DNA of 64,000 bases, from positions 110,303,212 through 110,367,211 of the forward strand of contig NC_031768.1 of assembly GCF_001522545.3 (NCBI RefSeq), given 5' to 3'. The notes beneath the pieces were generated by a model, which ran no database searches, was not told the DNA's origin, and was given only the letters and a program-made list of their open reading frames with translations. Shown here in pieces: positions 53,367 through 64,000 of the stretch (position 1 is the stretch's first letter; the number at the start of each line of letters is the position of its first letter). The DNA is from Parus major (lineage: Eukaryota; Chordata; Aves; Passeriformes; Paridae). The position numbers and the translations under genes were made by a program.

Positions 53367-53650
53367 CTCACAGCCTTGTTCTTTGCCATAAATCAAATAC
53401 TGCATTACATGGACTAGCACTGTTATCAGCTATGGCAACTCCTACACTTGATTTTATCCAGAGGAATTCTAATATTTGAGCTTCCATGAGGAAAACAACA
53501 AAACACATGGGATTTCACTATGTCACTTTAGTTTTCCTTAACAGATGCAAAGCTCAGTATGGGCAGTGGGCCTTCTATCAGGAGGGCAGAAAGCCTGAAG
53601 TCAAATGATTTTGGGCACTAAGAGCAGAGGGAAATAAACAAACAAGAACA

Positions 53651-53940
53651 GCAAAAGCAAGACAAATCTTGATGCAACCACATGGGCAGTGAAAGCAATT
53701 GCCCTTAGTTATTTTGTCATGGAATGAAAAGCTAAAGCTAATCCCCTTAGCCTTTCCCACGTGGAAGTGGAATCCAAAACTAATCCTTTTACAGTAGCTA
53801 TACCACATGAAATGGGGTGTTTAAACAAATCCCCTTAATCATCACGGCAAGAATCAGGGAGCTAAAGTCAATCCCTTTAGTAGCCTACATGAAAAGGGAA
53901 CTAAAGCAATCTCCTTAGTTATGCTACTGTTAATAATGAA
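53651..53940. repeat. Degenerate minisatellite, about 40-bp unit, seven copies
   Basis: The recurring core is CTAAAGCAATCCCCTTAG followed by about 22 bp resembling TTATNCCACATGGAAAGGGAA. Unit starts by eye are 53651, 53691, 53731, 53771, 53820, 53861 and 53901. The period is 40 bp except for one unit of 49 bp. The copies are visibly diverged, so this is an old array, with the clearest cores at 53737-53750, 53826-53838, 53867-53880 and 53903-53918. It does not match a transposon I know. Confidence 0.82.
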
Positions 53941-56900
53941 CTTTATCAAGCCTATAAAAATTTTGATACAAAATTATTAGTAGCATTCTTCTGATATGCT
54001 AAGAACCAACATGCAGTAGCACCTATGGTACAACATTTCTACCCAATTTTTGTGGCATAAAAATTTTACTGCTCATCACTTCATGACCTATTAGTCATAG
54101 CCATAATGCAAGAATATTCATGTATCCATCAGTTGAGAGGGAAAACAAAAAGTTGGAGTTCTTCCTTAAGAAAATTAAGAAATTGGGAGTATTCCTTATA
54201 ACATGGAAGGCTGATGATAAGTAGTAACAGACATGGAGAGAAATCACTGAACAAGGCCATACTGAGCATATCAACACATTATTCAGCTGTTATGTCTGCA
54301 AACTTAAACTTTTACCTTTTTTTTTCCCTTCCTCTACGATATGCCCATCTTTTAACACTACTAGGAAGTCTAAAAGAAACATTTATTGGACTTCTTAAAA
54401 GACAAAACAAAAGGTCAGGTAGAACACCTCTGCTCTTCAAATGCTGTTTTACATCTCAACAGCACTTGTGATCTTTCACTTTATTTCTGCAAGTCATGTA
54501 TTATGTTTTAAACTCCTAGGATAGGATTCTTTTGGTTAAATACAATAGCAGAGGATTATCCTCTTAAATTTAAAATACAGTTATTAATTATTATTCATAA
54601 ACACATGGATTTTATACTGGCTTCCTTTCTATTTTATTCTCCATGAAATTATGATTATTAAAAATAATTATGTTTCCTTATTAGCAGCCAATAAACATAT
54701 ATAGAAACCATCTATTTTCCACTTCTTGAAGTAAATTGGTAGGATTATGTGAAGAGTGTCAAATTCTGCTAGGATTGCTTACATAAATACATAATCCATG
54801 TGGTAAAGGCCTCTGTACCCACCTGGATCCCTCTGCAGGATATTAAATCATGTAAAAAAATTACTGTCTGAAGTGTATCTTCTTATATCTGAAGTTTACA
54901 ATTCTCTGTATTTTGGACTAGCAACTGCTGCTCACTTCATTGCATTAACTGCTCTTCAGAGAAGGGTTTTCAAGCTCAAATGTTGTACCAGAGGTTTGAA
55001 CATCTACTGGCAAAGAGGGTAAAGCAGAGGATAATTTCTTCAACAACCACGCTTTCAGCCTAGCTGGAGTATTTTTTTCTCACTTGGTGAGAATTCCAGT
55101 GGAGCAGAAAAACTATTTGGATACTATATTTTCATCCTGGCAATGGTTAAAATTCCAGGTACCTGCAAATATCCTACAATCCTATCATTTAAAGCTCTAT
55201 CAGAACACAAATTATTTACTGCAATTTGCAGAAGGGACTCTGTATGCTTAAGTATGTAAAAGAGGCTTAAAGAATGCTTAAAGCTTGATAATCTGGTTAC
55301 TTCTCTGTAATTTTAAAAATTCATTCCATGTATTTAGACATCTGTAAAATATTCAAAAGTAAAGTTGGCATGGTTTGGGTTTTTTTTTTAACTTTCTTTT
55401 CTGCTAAGTCTAAGTAAAGGCTTCCAATATAAGGTCAGGCTACTGCAAATCCTTGAGAATATATTAATTCTTTTGTTCTTCATTATACATAGAAGATGAA
55501 CTTTTAGAATATAAATTATTCCTGGCACTAAAAATGATAAAAAGAAAGCAGCAGTTTGGTTGAGAGTTTCCCTAAATTACTGAACACAGCATCTGAGTGA
55601 AAAACAGCAACTGGTCATGAGACAGTGAAGCATTTTCTGCTGCTGCCAATTTTACCTTTCCTCTTAGAAAAAAAATATTTTTGTGGCTTTGGAACAATTC
55701 AGAAAGATTTCTTTTCAAAACACCTAGATATTTATCACCTACTTTAGTATTTATGAGACCATTTCCTAAACACACAGGAATTTCAAAGGGTATTTCCCAA
55801 GAGTTCAGTACAGCAGTTCTGAAGTCTCTGAATATACAATGGTTCAGATAAAGAGGTGCTCAGTATGCACCTGGAATTTCCATAAATATTGCTTTTCTTC
55901 CACTTTATTTTGTTCTGGCTTTTCCTTGATTTTTTACTGAGGGCAACACTCAGTTTGTCATTCTTTCTTTCTCCAAGTGTCTGCACAGTGAAGGCTGCAT
56001 TATAACAGAAAATATTATATTTAATTTCATTAAATTCTAGAATCCAACACTGCTTGTAAGACACCCAACAGAACTTAAATCAACCATTCTTCCTCCTTCA
56101 ACCCACTGTGTTTTCCTTCTCAAAATACAATTCTTTCTCTACCAAGAAAAAAAAAAAAAAGAGGCAAGAACGTGTTCATTTTTTAAATTTTTGCTAAAAT
56201 ATACTTTCTTTTTTTTTTTTTTACTGCACTTTTGGGTAAGGCAAAACATTGTAAATGTGTGAATGCAAGAGATGAATGTGCAGCCTACACAGACTTAAAA
56301 ACTATCTTTTGTGCACTGCCTGCATTAATGTGCAATCCATGCATGCTACACTTATTTCTTTAAATTTCCAACCAGTCTATTTAAAAAAAAAATAAAAATA
56401 CAGAATTAGCAGTCATTCTGTGGGGCTGCACAACTAAAAAACTTAAATGTTTACTGTGCTCCACTGGTTAGAATGGTTCTCACACCTAAAATGAGAAACT
56501 TAACAGAAAACAGAAATCCTGAAAATACTTGCCTTCTTTTGCTATATAATATACAATATATATTGAAAAATAATCACTATATACAATAAATTTTGCCTTT
56601 ACTAGAAGTGTGTATGTACACAAGACTATTTAAATTAAACAGGAATGGCAAATTAATGCAAAAAATATATGCAACATTGCTATCATCAAGTTCAGATTTA
56701 CCACACCATACACTAAAATACAATGAATTGCACTTGGTTGAGCAGTTCAGAGACTGCTTCTAATACTGTACTATTACAGATTATATATGAGCTGTAAGTA
56801 TATGGCTATTCTCTACTGGAGCATACAAATTTGTTCATAATCCTCCTCCATTATAGCTGCTTCCCAATAAGTGATTTGTAGTTTTGTATTTAGTTTCTGT

Positions 56901-58109
56901 TTGCTTGTGTTTTTGTTGTTTTTTTTTTTTCCTTTGGCAGGTTTTTTCCTGGTAGGTTGGGGCTTTTTGTGGGGTTTTTGTTTTGTTTTTATGACTTCAT
57001 TATTTAGGTTAGGAATGGTTTAGATCCGTGACTGCACAGTGGCAAGCACCAGTGGGCCCAAAATGTGTTTGCAGTATGTAAATAAGAACATGACCATGGT
57101 GTTCAGTCAAGCCCCTGTGGAATCTGCAATTAGATGATCCACACAAATATAACCAGGACACTGTGCAAGTGTTGTACAAAAAGAAAAACTGAGGATGACA
57201 AATACTATCTCATTACAGCGACAAGCAAATTTTGTGAATTTACCTATTTTGGATGGACCATGCTACCATAACCCTGCATCCATCCAGCAGACTCTCAAAT
57301 TCCCAGCACAGCCACAGCTAATTCCGTGGCCCCACAGCTTTCCAAGAAAATTAGGATTTTTGCCATTTTACCAGGAAATACAGGCAAAACCTAAAATTTA
57401 GACATGCACCAATCTACCTAGACAGTGACAATTTCTGGGACATTCAGTTTTCAAGAAAAGCCTTTATGGTCTAGGAGATGCTTCTAAAAGAAACATGGAA
57501 ACTGGACTGTCAGAAGCGTCTCATATGAACAGCTGCAACTCCTTTAAGAAGGCTTTCCTAGACATTTATCCATTGGATCATGGATATACCTAATTTTTTA
57601 ATCTCTGCAGATGGAAATTAATCTCAAAAAACTTACCCCTTGATTTAACCTTTTTCCTCAAATAATGAGTTGACTGTCAAAAAGGATTCTAAATATGGCC
57701 TTGCAAAGGAAGGTATCTGATTATGCCCAAATTACAGCTCAAATACGTGACTGCCAATATTTTTTCTCTGCAAATTCCCCATATTGTGTGAAAATCTGAT
57801 TAGCTTCCTTCCCTTCCCTTCATCCCTGTTAAATGTTCTGACAGCTAAATCCCTACCTTCTATTAAAGATCTTATTAAAACCACAGCCTCTGTAACACCT
57901 CTGAAATTCTTCTGGTGAGCTTTCACAGATGTAACTACCTATCTTTTCCACAGCTGAACTGCTGTAATAGGGGGAAGAATTTAAGAATTTCAGATGTTTC
58001 TTTTTTTTCCCCTCAAAAAACATCCCCAGCTCTTAGTTAAAACTTTGCTTCTTGCTATTTCTGCAGCATCTCCCCACACAGGTGCAGCTCTCTGTTCACA
58101 GACTGTTCA
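53941..58109. other. Unique intronic sequence, no gene seen
   Basis: AT-rich intron with homopolymer runs near 55380, 56145-56160 and 56210-56222, an AT-rich patch at 56540-56600, and a G/T-rich low-complexity tract at 56890-56992 similar in style to 48068-48164. No coding region or transposon recognised before the CR1 copy that starts near 58110. Confidence 0.68.
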
Positions 58110-58682
58110 GAGTGTGCCCAGGCTGGAGCAGGGATAGCGTGGCCAGCAGGAGCAGGGCAGGGATTGTCCCCCTGTACTCGGCACTGATTTGAATCCTGTG
58201 CCCAGTTTTGGGCCCTTCAGGACAAGAAGGACATTGAGGGGCTGGAATGTGTCCAGAGAAGGGAATGGAGGTGGGGAAGGGTCTGGAGTGTTATGAGAAG
58301 GCACTGAGGGAGCTGGGGGGATTCAGCCTGGAGAAGAGAAGGCTCAGGAAGGACCTTATCACTCTCTACAACCACCTGAAAGGAGGAGGTAGCCAGCCAG
58401 TCTCCTCTCCCAGGGAACAAGTGTCAGAATGAGAGGAAATAGCCTAAAGCTGCACCAGAGAAGGAGGTTTAGATTGGATATTAGGATTTCTTTTTCAGGG
58501 AAAAGGTTACCAAACATTGGAACAGGCTGTCCAGGGACGCAGTTGAGTCCTCAGCCCTGGAGAAGTGCAGAGACAAGTCAAGGTGGCACTTACAGACATG
58601 GCCTAGGGGTGGACTTGGCAGTGTGAATTTGCAGTCAGACTCAGTGATCCAAATAATTTCCAACCCAAATGATTCTATGATT
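58110..58682 (+). mobile_element. CR1 LINE, about 570-bp 3' fragment with dead ORF2 C-terminus
   Basis: This is the longest CR1 copy here. It covers the end of the ORF2 polyprotein (reverse transcriptase side) and the 3' untranslated region. Translated pieces include [19 protein letters not shown] and TLYNHLKGG at about 58310-58385, then RGNSLKLHQ and RFRLDIR at about 58432-58490 in a different frame, so the coding part is frameshifted. DNA landmarks are CAGTTTTGGGCCCTTCAGG, GGACTTGGCAGTGTG and the tail AATGATTCTATGATT. It is 5'-truncated, inactive and antisense to EPHA6. Confidence 0.95.
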
Positions 58683-59696
58683 TGTTTGGAAGAAAAGTGA
58701 AATGCTTTCAGGTAGAAGTCTTTCTATGGTATTGCTGTTTTATCCTGGTAACTTCCACACAACTTGAATTTAAATTATGTTTACTGTGTCTGTCTGGGAC
58801 AGACTTAATTTCTTTCCATCTGTCCTTTGGTGCTATGTTCATCCTGGTGACCAAAACGGTGCTGAGAACACACCATTGTTTTATTTAGGAAATAAGTACT
58901 AAGTACATAAACTTCCTTCTGTTTATAAATACAGTTCAAAGACAGTCTACTTAAGAAAATGAATAGTTAAAAATGTTAAGTATTGTAGAAGAATGTTCCA
59001 GGATGTATTCCCCCAATCACTTTCTGAGATGTAAGTAAAAAGATGATGGTGAAGATGGATGCAGCTGCATTGAAAGAAATGTTTCTTCTCAAGGAAAACC
59101 TCAGTGCCATCTGTGACAAACAGTACCAAGCCATTCAAAACTCTTGTTACCATAAACTACAGAAATATCTCCTAATTAGCTAAGAAGCAGCTAAAAATAA
59201 ATTGTTGATTAATGCATTTACTGTGAAACAATTATTCTTACAGAGAGGATAGTATAAACTGTCTTGTAGGGAAAAAACAGTACTTTGACAAGATCAGTCT
59301 CAAAAAATTCATAACACAAGAAAAAGAGTAATACTGTATATTAGTGACAGTTATTAAAAAAAAAATCCCCTTTATCCCCCCTAAACTTTAGAATGAAGAT
59401 ACTCAAACCAAAATTATTTCCCTGGATAAATCAATAGTAAAATTACCAATTGACAAGGAAACTGTTCAAATAATTGTGGAAACTTCAGTACTTTCATCAT
59501 TCACACAGCTGTCAAATAATTTAAAGGACTTTCAGTAGGTTCTTTTCTGCTGAGACCATACATTGTGTCAACTATGACAAGTCAAGGTAGCTTTTAGAAG
59601 TCTCTTCCACACGTAGATGTCTCAGCTTTGTGCTGAGAGTCACCTTGCCCTCCTTTTAAACTGATTTTTGGAGTGGTTGTGCACAAATTTGTCTTG
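58683..59696. other. Unique intronic spacer between two CR1 copies
   Basis: About 1 kb of AT-rich sequence with no gene or repeat I recognise. Confidence 0.7.
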
Positions 59697-60048
59697 TTCA
59701 TCCTGGAGAAGGCTGTGGGGGGACTTAACAGCACCTTCCAGTGCCTAAAGTGGGCCACAAGAGAACTGGAAAGAGACTTTTCAGGAGGGCATGGAGTGTT
59801 ATGATGAGGGCTAAGGGCTCTGAACTGAAAGAGAGAGGGTTTAGATCGGATATTAGGAAGAAACTCTTTCCTGTGAGGGTGGTGAGGCCCTGGCACAGGT
59901 TGCCTAGAAAAGCTGTGGCTGCCCATCCTTGGAAGGGCTCAAGGACAGACTGGATGGTTTGAGGTTTGAACAATGTGGTTCTGTGGCATCCTGAAACTGG
60001 ACAATCTTTGAGCTTCACTCCAACCCAAACTATTTTATGATTCTATGG
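59697..60048 (+). mobile_element. CR1 LINE, about 350-bp 3' fragment
   Basis: It starts CATCCTGGAGAAGGCTGTGG and runs through GAACTGAAAGAGAGAGGGTT, ATATTAGGAAGAAACTC and GGTGGTGAGGCCCTGGCAC. It ends CCAACCCAAAC...TATTTTATGATTCTATGG. In frame 59822-59960 it still translates to the ORF2 C-terminal pattern (RSDIRKKLFPVRVVRPWHR, then LPRKAV). It differs from the copy at 58110 and is probably another subfamily. It is 5'-truncated and antisense to EPHA6. Confidence 0.94.
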
Positions 60049-61567
60049 CAGAAATTTATCAGGACTGAGCAGATCCTTATGGCAGCAGTCCCCAAACCAG
60101 AGCTTCTGAGAAACTTTGACCACAAAATTTTGTTGCAATCATTAATGCAATGGGAAATAAGTAATATTTTTTTTAAAGTTATGCTGAAGACAGAAGGAAA
60201 AAAATCCCACCAGCTGCAGTTGAATAAGGTATGTTATTAGTAGTACTGCTAATGTGTAAAGGAAGGTTGTGGACCACTGCATTTCATCTGGACTTTCAGG
60301 TTTTTTAATTTCTTTCCTAGTTCCTAACTAGGTCAGCAAAATTACTTTGGTTAAAATGCTGGCTTTTGCTTCACATGCACTTGAGACTACCCACTAGTAC
60401 CTGTTCACATCTTCTTCTGAAACACATGAACTTGTGTCTTCCCATTTTTTGTACCAATCAAAAAAACTCCCCAAAGCTCTGTTCTGTATTTTCAAGGTTA
60501 TGGAGTGAAGTGACAGTTTGGTGAGTAAAGATCTCCTTTCATAGTGCATGCTTTTTCATAAATCAATCGCTCATTTCGAACTATAGCCCCAAGAACAGAG
60601 GAAGTATCAGATGTGTCCATTATTAAGGTAGAAATTTTAGACAGCCCATCATCACTAAGAAGCTAAACTGGAACTCAATCAACAAAAGTTGATGCTATTG
60701 ACCTGAGACATATTAATGTTTTATGCTGCATTTTTGTAGGTCTAAGCACTAAATCTATTACCTATTGAAAATACAAGGAAAAAAATCTGACACGCAAATA
60801 AAACACGTTTGTAAGAAAAATCTACTGCATTCCCATACTTCAGGAAAGAAGCACAAATAACTGGGAAGAATATTTAATTTAAAAATCACATATTATATTC
60901 CCAAGACATAGATAACACAGTTCTCTTTGCGGCTCAATGATGACCAAAACTGCTGAAAGCTTACAAATGTTATGTGATTAATCTACTATAAATACAAAAT
61001 CTGGCAGGCAAAGGTTAAGGTTCTGCAAGTTCCAAAAGGACCTCCTGATTTTTTCACCCCACTTCACCCTGGCCTGTTAGTTTAAAATCTCTGAGGATAC
61101 TCAGTATTACCCAAATCAAAAGCATTATTATTTCAGTTGCTCTTTAATTTAATGAAAACATTTATTGTGACTGAGTACGCCAGTAAATTAATGACTTCTG
61201 CAAATGTCACAGGCTCAAGAAAACCCATCATCCCATCCTCCTAATATCAAAAATATTCAGCACAGCAGTAATCATACGTCAATGACGTTTTTCTTACACA
61301 CATAAACACCACAAAAACACTTTAAAAAAAAAATAAAGGTTTGATTAAAGTTACACATTAGATTTCAATAGTATCTGAACAAAATTTCTTGCCAAAAACA
61401 CCAACAATTCAAAATCAGTCACTCTCCTTCAGGAAAAAAGAAAATCATACTGTGCCCACCATGGGACAAAACAGATTTTTATCACTATAATCACACCAAT
61501 GATCGTGCCATATTCTGGATTATGCTGGGACACAAGAGTAACTCAGATTAGGCTGCACTGTGAACAT
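60049..61567. other. Unique intronic spacer, no gene seen
   Basis: AT-rich sequence without long frames or recognisable repeats. Confidence 0.7.
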
Positions 61568-61704
61568 GAATCACCATCCCTGGAAGTGTTCAAGAAGTGT
61601 GTGGATGTGGCATTTGGGGATGTGGTGAACACAGTGGTGTTGGGTGAACAGCTGGACTCAGTGATCTGAAAGGTCTTTTCCAGTATAAATGATTCTATGA
61701 TTTT
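61568..61704 (+). mobile_element. CR1 LINE, about 135-bp 3' tail fragment
   Basis: The fragment reads CACCATCCCTGGAAGTGTTC, GGATGTGGCATTTGGGGAT, CAGCTGGACTCAGTGATCTG, AAAGGTCTTTTCCAG, and ends AATGATTCTATGATTTTATG, a CR1 tail. It is 5'-truncated and antisense to EPHA6. Confidence 0.92.
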
Positions 61705-63054
61705 ATGCTTCAAACAGCTTTTGTCCTCCATATTTACCCTAGCTCCTTTTTTTTTTTTTAAACCACTTTATACATTTTTGTGAAATATTTTAGTAACTGA
61801 ATCCCAGGGTCTTACTGAAATGTAAACTCCTTTATGTATTTTAGTAAGTGCTGCCAGTTCTTAAAAGACAGAAGGGGTCCTAAGACATCCAAAACCCTCA
61901 AGAGGCTGCAAAACTATTGTTTAGGGTATGTATGATGAACCAAAAAATTCATGTTATAATAGCTATGATTTGAATTAACTTGGAGTGCACATGTTTTTGT
62001 GTCTGCATACTGTGGCTATTTTGGAGTACTTAAAGCCTTTAAGAATTCACACAATAACTGCAATTATATCTTGTGTGCTTTCCAAATGTACTGTGCACTT
62101 CAATGCAGCTCATCCCAGTGCTCAAGCAAAGCATTCCTCACTGGATTTTCTCATCGTGGTAATTGACAGTCCTAACTTTCTGCGAGAGCAAAAATTCCTT
62201 GATTCATTTTTCATCATGGTGTACGACAGTATTTGCTTTATCTGGGATTTTTAAAGGAAATAAAACTTTCAGAATTGTAACTCGGATTGCGTGAGACTGC
62301 ATACAAAATGTAAAACACAGAAGTATCTGTGAGAGATGGAAATTATGCCTAGGAACACAAAGAGTAATCCATAAAGTTGAAAACAGGCTGAGATTAAGAA
62401 ATGTCATATTGCTTGAAATCCCTGAAGGCAAAGACACAGAAGGCATTTTATAAAAATGGATTATTAAGGTGCTGAGGGTAAACAGTTTCTACTTCCTTCT
62501 GGAACAGAACATGGCAGATAAACTGACTGAAAATGGAACAAGATGTTTCTCTCAGAAAAACTGTATTTTCTGAGTATTTTCTCAGTATTTTCTGAGCTCA
62601 TTTCAGAGAAGCAAGTAATTATATGCCTCATACACAAGAATCAAGAGATAATGCAAGGCAGTATAAAAATAATTGATACGCAGTATGTACAGTGACATCA
62701 GAACTACAAGTTGATGTTACAAAATGTGTTAAATGCTCAAGAACAGTGCATCTTACTTTAAAAGTGAAACTCCAAGTGCCCCTGATACTCTGTGACATGC
62801 ATTAGCTGGATGGAAAGAAAAAAAACAGGTTCTGAAAGTGTAGCCACTGGCAAAGCACTGATGGTTGAATTTTAGAGGGTAAAAAAGCTACTCACTGTTC
62901 CCAAGGTTAACAGACACTATTAATGCTTTCGTTTTTTTATTTAGGTACTCTTGTACCATATTATCAGATGATGAAGTCCATACTGGTTCTCACTCCATAA
63001 AATTTTTGTTCCAATTTGCAAAACAGAAAATTATTTTTTCCTTTTATTTCGCAA
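61705..63054. other. Unique intronic sequence, no gene seen
   Basis: AT-rich sequence. Three tandem 11-bp units of the form GTATTTTCTGA or GTATTTTCTCA lie at 62563-62595. Nothing else is recognised. Confidence 0.7.
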
Positions 63055-63081
63055 AACAACAACAACAACAACAACAACAAC

Positions 63082-63169
<88 letters not shown>

Positions 63170-63170
63170 G
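63055..63170. repeat. Compound (CAA)n(TAA)n(TTA)n microsatellite, self-complementary
   Basis: About nine AAC units (63055-63082) pass into about ten AAT units (to 63112), then about nineteen ATT units (to 63169), and then a single GTT. The AAT and ATT blocks are perfect reverse complements joined without a spacer, so at least 30 bp can pair on itself. The tract lies 320 bp downstream of the exon 2 donor in the EPHA6 transcript. Confidence 0.96.
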
Positions 63171-63484
63171 TTATTTTAAAAGTAGTCGCAACACATTCCT
63201 CCAGCATTGGATTTTTTTATTTTGAAACTTTATGATGTGTAACAGTTAGAATTGGATTTAAAGTAAGATAGATACTTAGTACTCAGAAAAGCAAGAGAAG
63301 AACATAATAATGCATATGTAATCTGTAATTCCTACTCACAACACAGGCGGCTCCAGTCCCAAGAACAACTAAAATCTTTCAGACAAGTCTATATTGCAGG
63401 AATATCCACCCAAGTACGACAGTCATTCACTTCCAGAGTGTCAGAATGCCAAAATCCAGACCAAAATAACCAAAATGGTGAGAG
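63171..63484. other. EPHA6: Intron 2 flank next to exon 2
   Basis: Unremarkable intronic sequence between the microsatellite and the exon 2 donor. No further signals recognised. Confidence 0.7.
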
Positions 63485-63490
63485 ACTTAC
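63485..63490 (-). other. EPHA6: 5' splice site (donor) of EPHA6 exon 2
   Basis: On the minus strand the exon ends AAT GGG and is followed by GTAAGT, a full-consensus donor after a complete codon (phase 0). Confidence 0.94.
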
Positions 63491-63555
63491 CCCATTTAAG
63501 GGAAATGTTTTCCATCCTAGTTCTCCCAGGGCAGTTGTAGTATCAAGTAACACAA
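63491..63555 (-). CDS. EPHA6: EPHA6 coding exon 2: start of ephrin-binding domain
   Basis: This 65-bp exon supplies two bases completing a valine codon and then 21 codons: VLLDTTTALGELGW followed by KTFPLNG. The pattern LLD(T/S)...GELGW is the conserved first strand of the Eph receptor ligand-binding domain, just after the signal peptide. The DTTT...GELGWKT form is what I know for EPHA6. The 65-bp length and phase 1 to 0 are those of Eph exon 2, and the next codon, from exon 3, is the expected Trp of NGWD. The flanking signals are TTTCTCTTTCCATTTTCAG before and GTAAGT after. The exon is too small to appear as a gene on its own; identification rests on the sequence, the splice sites and the phase match with exon 3 60.7 kb away. 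The open frame extends beyond both splice sites but matches nothing there. Confidence 0.95.
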
Positions 63556-63580
63556 CTGAAAATGGAAAGAGAAATGGTGT
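63556..63580 (-). other. EPHA6: 3' splice site (acceptor) of EPHA6 exon 2
   Basis: In transcript direction, CCATTTCTCTTTCCATTTTC then AG: a good pyrimidine tract ending in AG directly before TTGTGTTACTTG. It gives phase 1, so the upstream exon must end with the first base of a valine codon. Confidence 0.93.
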
Positions 63581-64000
63581 TTGTGGTATTGTTTGGATTA
63601 GACATAGCAAAGTATTAAAACAGGAAGGACTGAAGTTGCCATGCTACCCACGTTCATTTGGGCTTTCATGGCTTACATTTTTTAACTAAAAATGCCTCAA
63701 AACTCATAGAAACCACTAAATCTTTTGCAGAAATCACTGCCAAATCACAGTACACTATTGATATTTAACCATTAAAAGATGCCTGATCAAACATGCACAT
63801 TCCTACAATCCCTTGCTCGCAAATCTGGAAAGTCTGCAGCATTAAAACTAATAAAATACACAGTTTCAAAAGTAAGCTGTTTTATTTTATGAAACCCATA
63901 AACTTCCCAGAAATAAAGTTATACAATTTACAAATGGAGAACACAGAAAGACAACTTCAGTTTCTCTCTTGCATGGGGTATCACAGTGTTAATATCTGCT
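63581..64000 (-). other. EPHA6: EPHA6 intron 1 (partial, 3' end)
   Basis: AT-rich sequence upstream of exon 2 in transcript direction. Exon 1, with the start codon and signal peptide, is not in the window. No repeats recognised. Confidence 0.85.

Larger units (their letters stand above)
49736..53650. other. Unique intronic sequence with motif-bearing palindromes, no gene seen
   Basis: AT-rich intron. It includes two A12 runs separated by TC at about 51708-51734, a 22-bp perfect palindrome at 52337-52358, and two CACCT/AGGTG inverted repeats at 53256-53278 and 53349-53366. I recognise no transposon or coding region. Confidence 0.65.
2785..63490 (-). other. EPHA6: EPHA6 intron 2, complete, 60,706 bp
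   Basis: The intron is bounded by the exon 2 donor (GTAAGT at 63490-63485) and the exon 3 acceptor. A very long second intron is usual for vertebrate EphA genes. I could not confirm any other gene in it. It contains CR1 tails, a probable LTR, a 40-bp tandem repeat, microsatellites and several short palindromes, each listed separately, in otherwise unique AT-rich sequence. Confidence 0.93.

Noticed and set aside
53651..53940. CRISPR-like array
   Set aside because: The period is regular, but there are no exact repeats with unique spacers and the host is a vertebrate. It is a diverged minisatellite.
56890..56992. Second T/G-rich tract as a retroposon tail
   Set aside because: No open frame or recognisable body next to it; treated as low complexity.
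59594..60018. Two minus-strand frames of 97-110 codons
   Set aside because: Both lie antisense to a CR1 copy whose plus strand encodes the recognisable ORF2 C-terminus.
63016..63225. Plus-strand frame encoding long Asn and Tyr runs
   Set aside because: It is the translation of the compound AAC/AAT/ATT microsatellite and not a protein.
1..64000. tRNA, rRNA, snRNA or microRNA genes
   Set aside because: I saw no cloverleaf, A/B box pair or long imperfect hairpin I could support by eye. A covariance-model scan would be needed to exclude them.

Overview
The window is vertebrate genomic DNA, almost certainly from a bird. It is AT-rich and intron-dominated. It carries several 5'-truncated CR1 LINE tails ending in the ATTCTATG-type 3' motif, and I saw no mammalian Alu or L1. 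The order of bird cannot be fixed from the sequence; a songbird or other neoavian is plausible.

The only protein-coding gene I can support is EPHA6, an ephrin type-A receptor tyrosine kinase, on the minus strand. Two of its internal coding exons lie at opposite ends of the window. Exon 2 (65 bp, 63491-63555) encodes the start of the ephrin-binding domain. Exon 3 (664 bp, 2121-2784) encodes the rest of that domain and the start of the cysteine-rich linker. Both have clean AG/GT splice sites, and the reading phase joins exactly (exon 2 ends after a complete codon, exon 3 starts on one). Everything between them, 60,706 bp, is one intron. The outer ends are partial introns: intron 3 at 1-2120 and intron 1 at 63556-64000. 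The signal-peptide exon, the rest of the ectodomain, the membrane span, the kinase and the SAM domain are outside the window.

The intron holds eight CR1 3' fragments: five on the plus strand (antisense to EPHA6) near 23.3, 34.0, 58.1, 59.7 and 61.6 kb, and three on the minus strand near 9.4, 44.3 and 49.6 kb. It also holds a probable retroviral LTR near 6.0-6.4 kb, a degenerate 40-bp minisatellite at 53.65-53.94 kb, and simple repeats. The largest simple repeat is a compound AAC/AAT/ATT tract 320 bp from exon 2 that is its own inverted complement. Short near-perfect palindromes occur at 12.6, 29.6, 32.4, 33.5, 52.3 and 53.3 kb, some overlapping E-box, AP-1 or CACCT-type motifs.

I found no strong case for a new biological system. 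The observations most worth a second look are the minisatellite, the self-complementary microsatellite beside exon 2, the motif-bearing palindromes, three possible cryptic exons or retrocopies (near 37.96, 45.08 and 48.05 kb), and possible read-through of exon 3 into a soluble receptor form. All of these are inferences from reading alone; no alignment or search was run.
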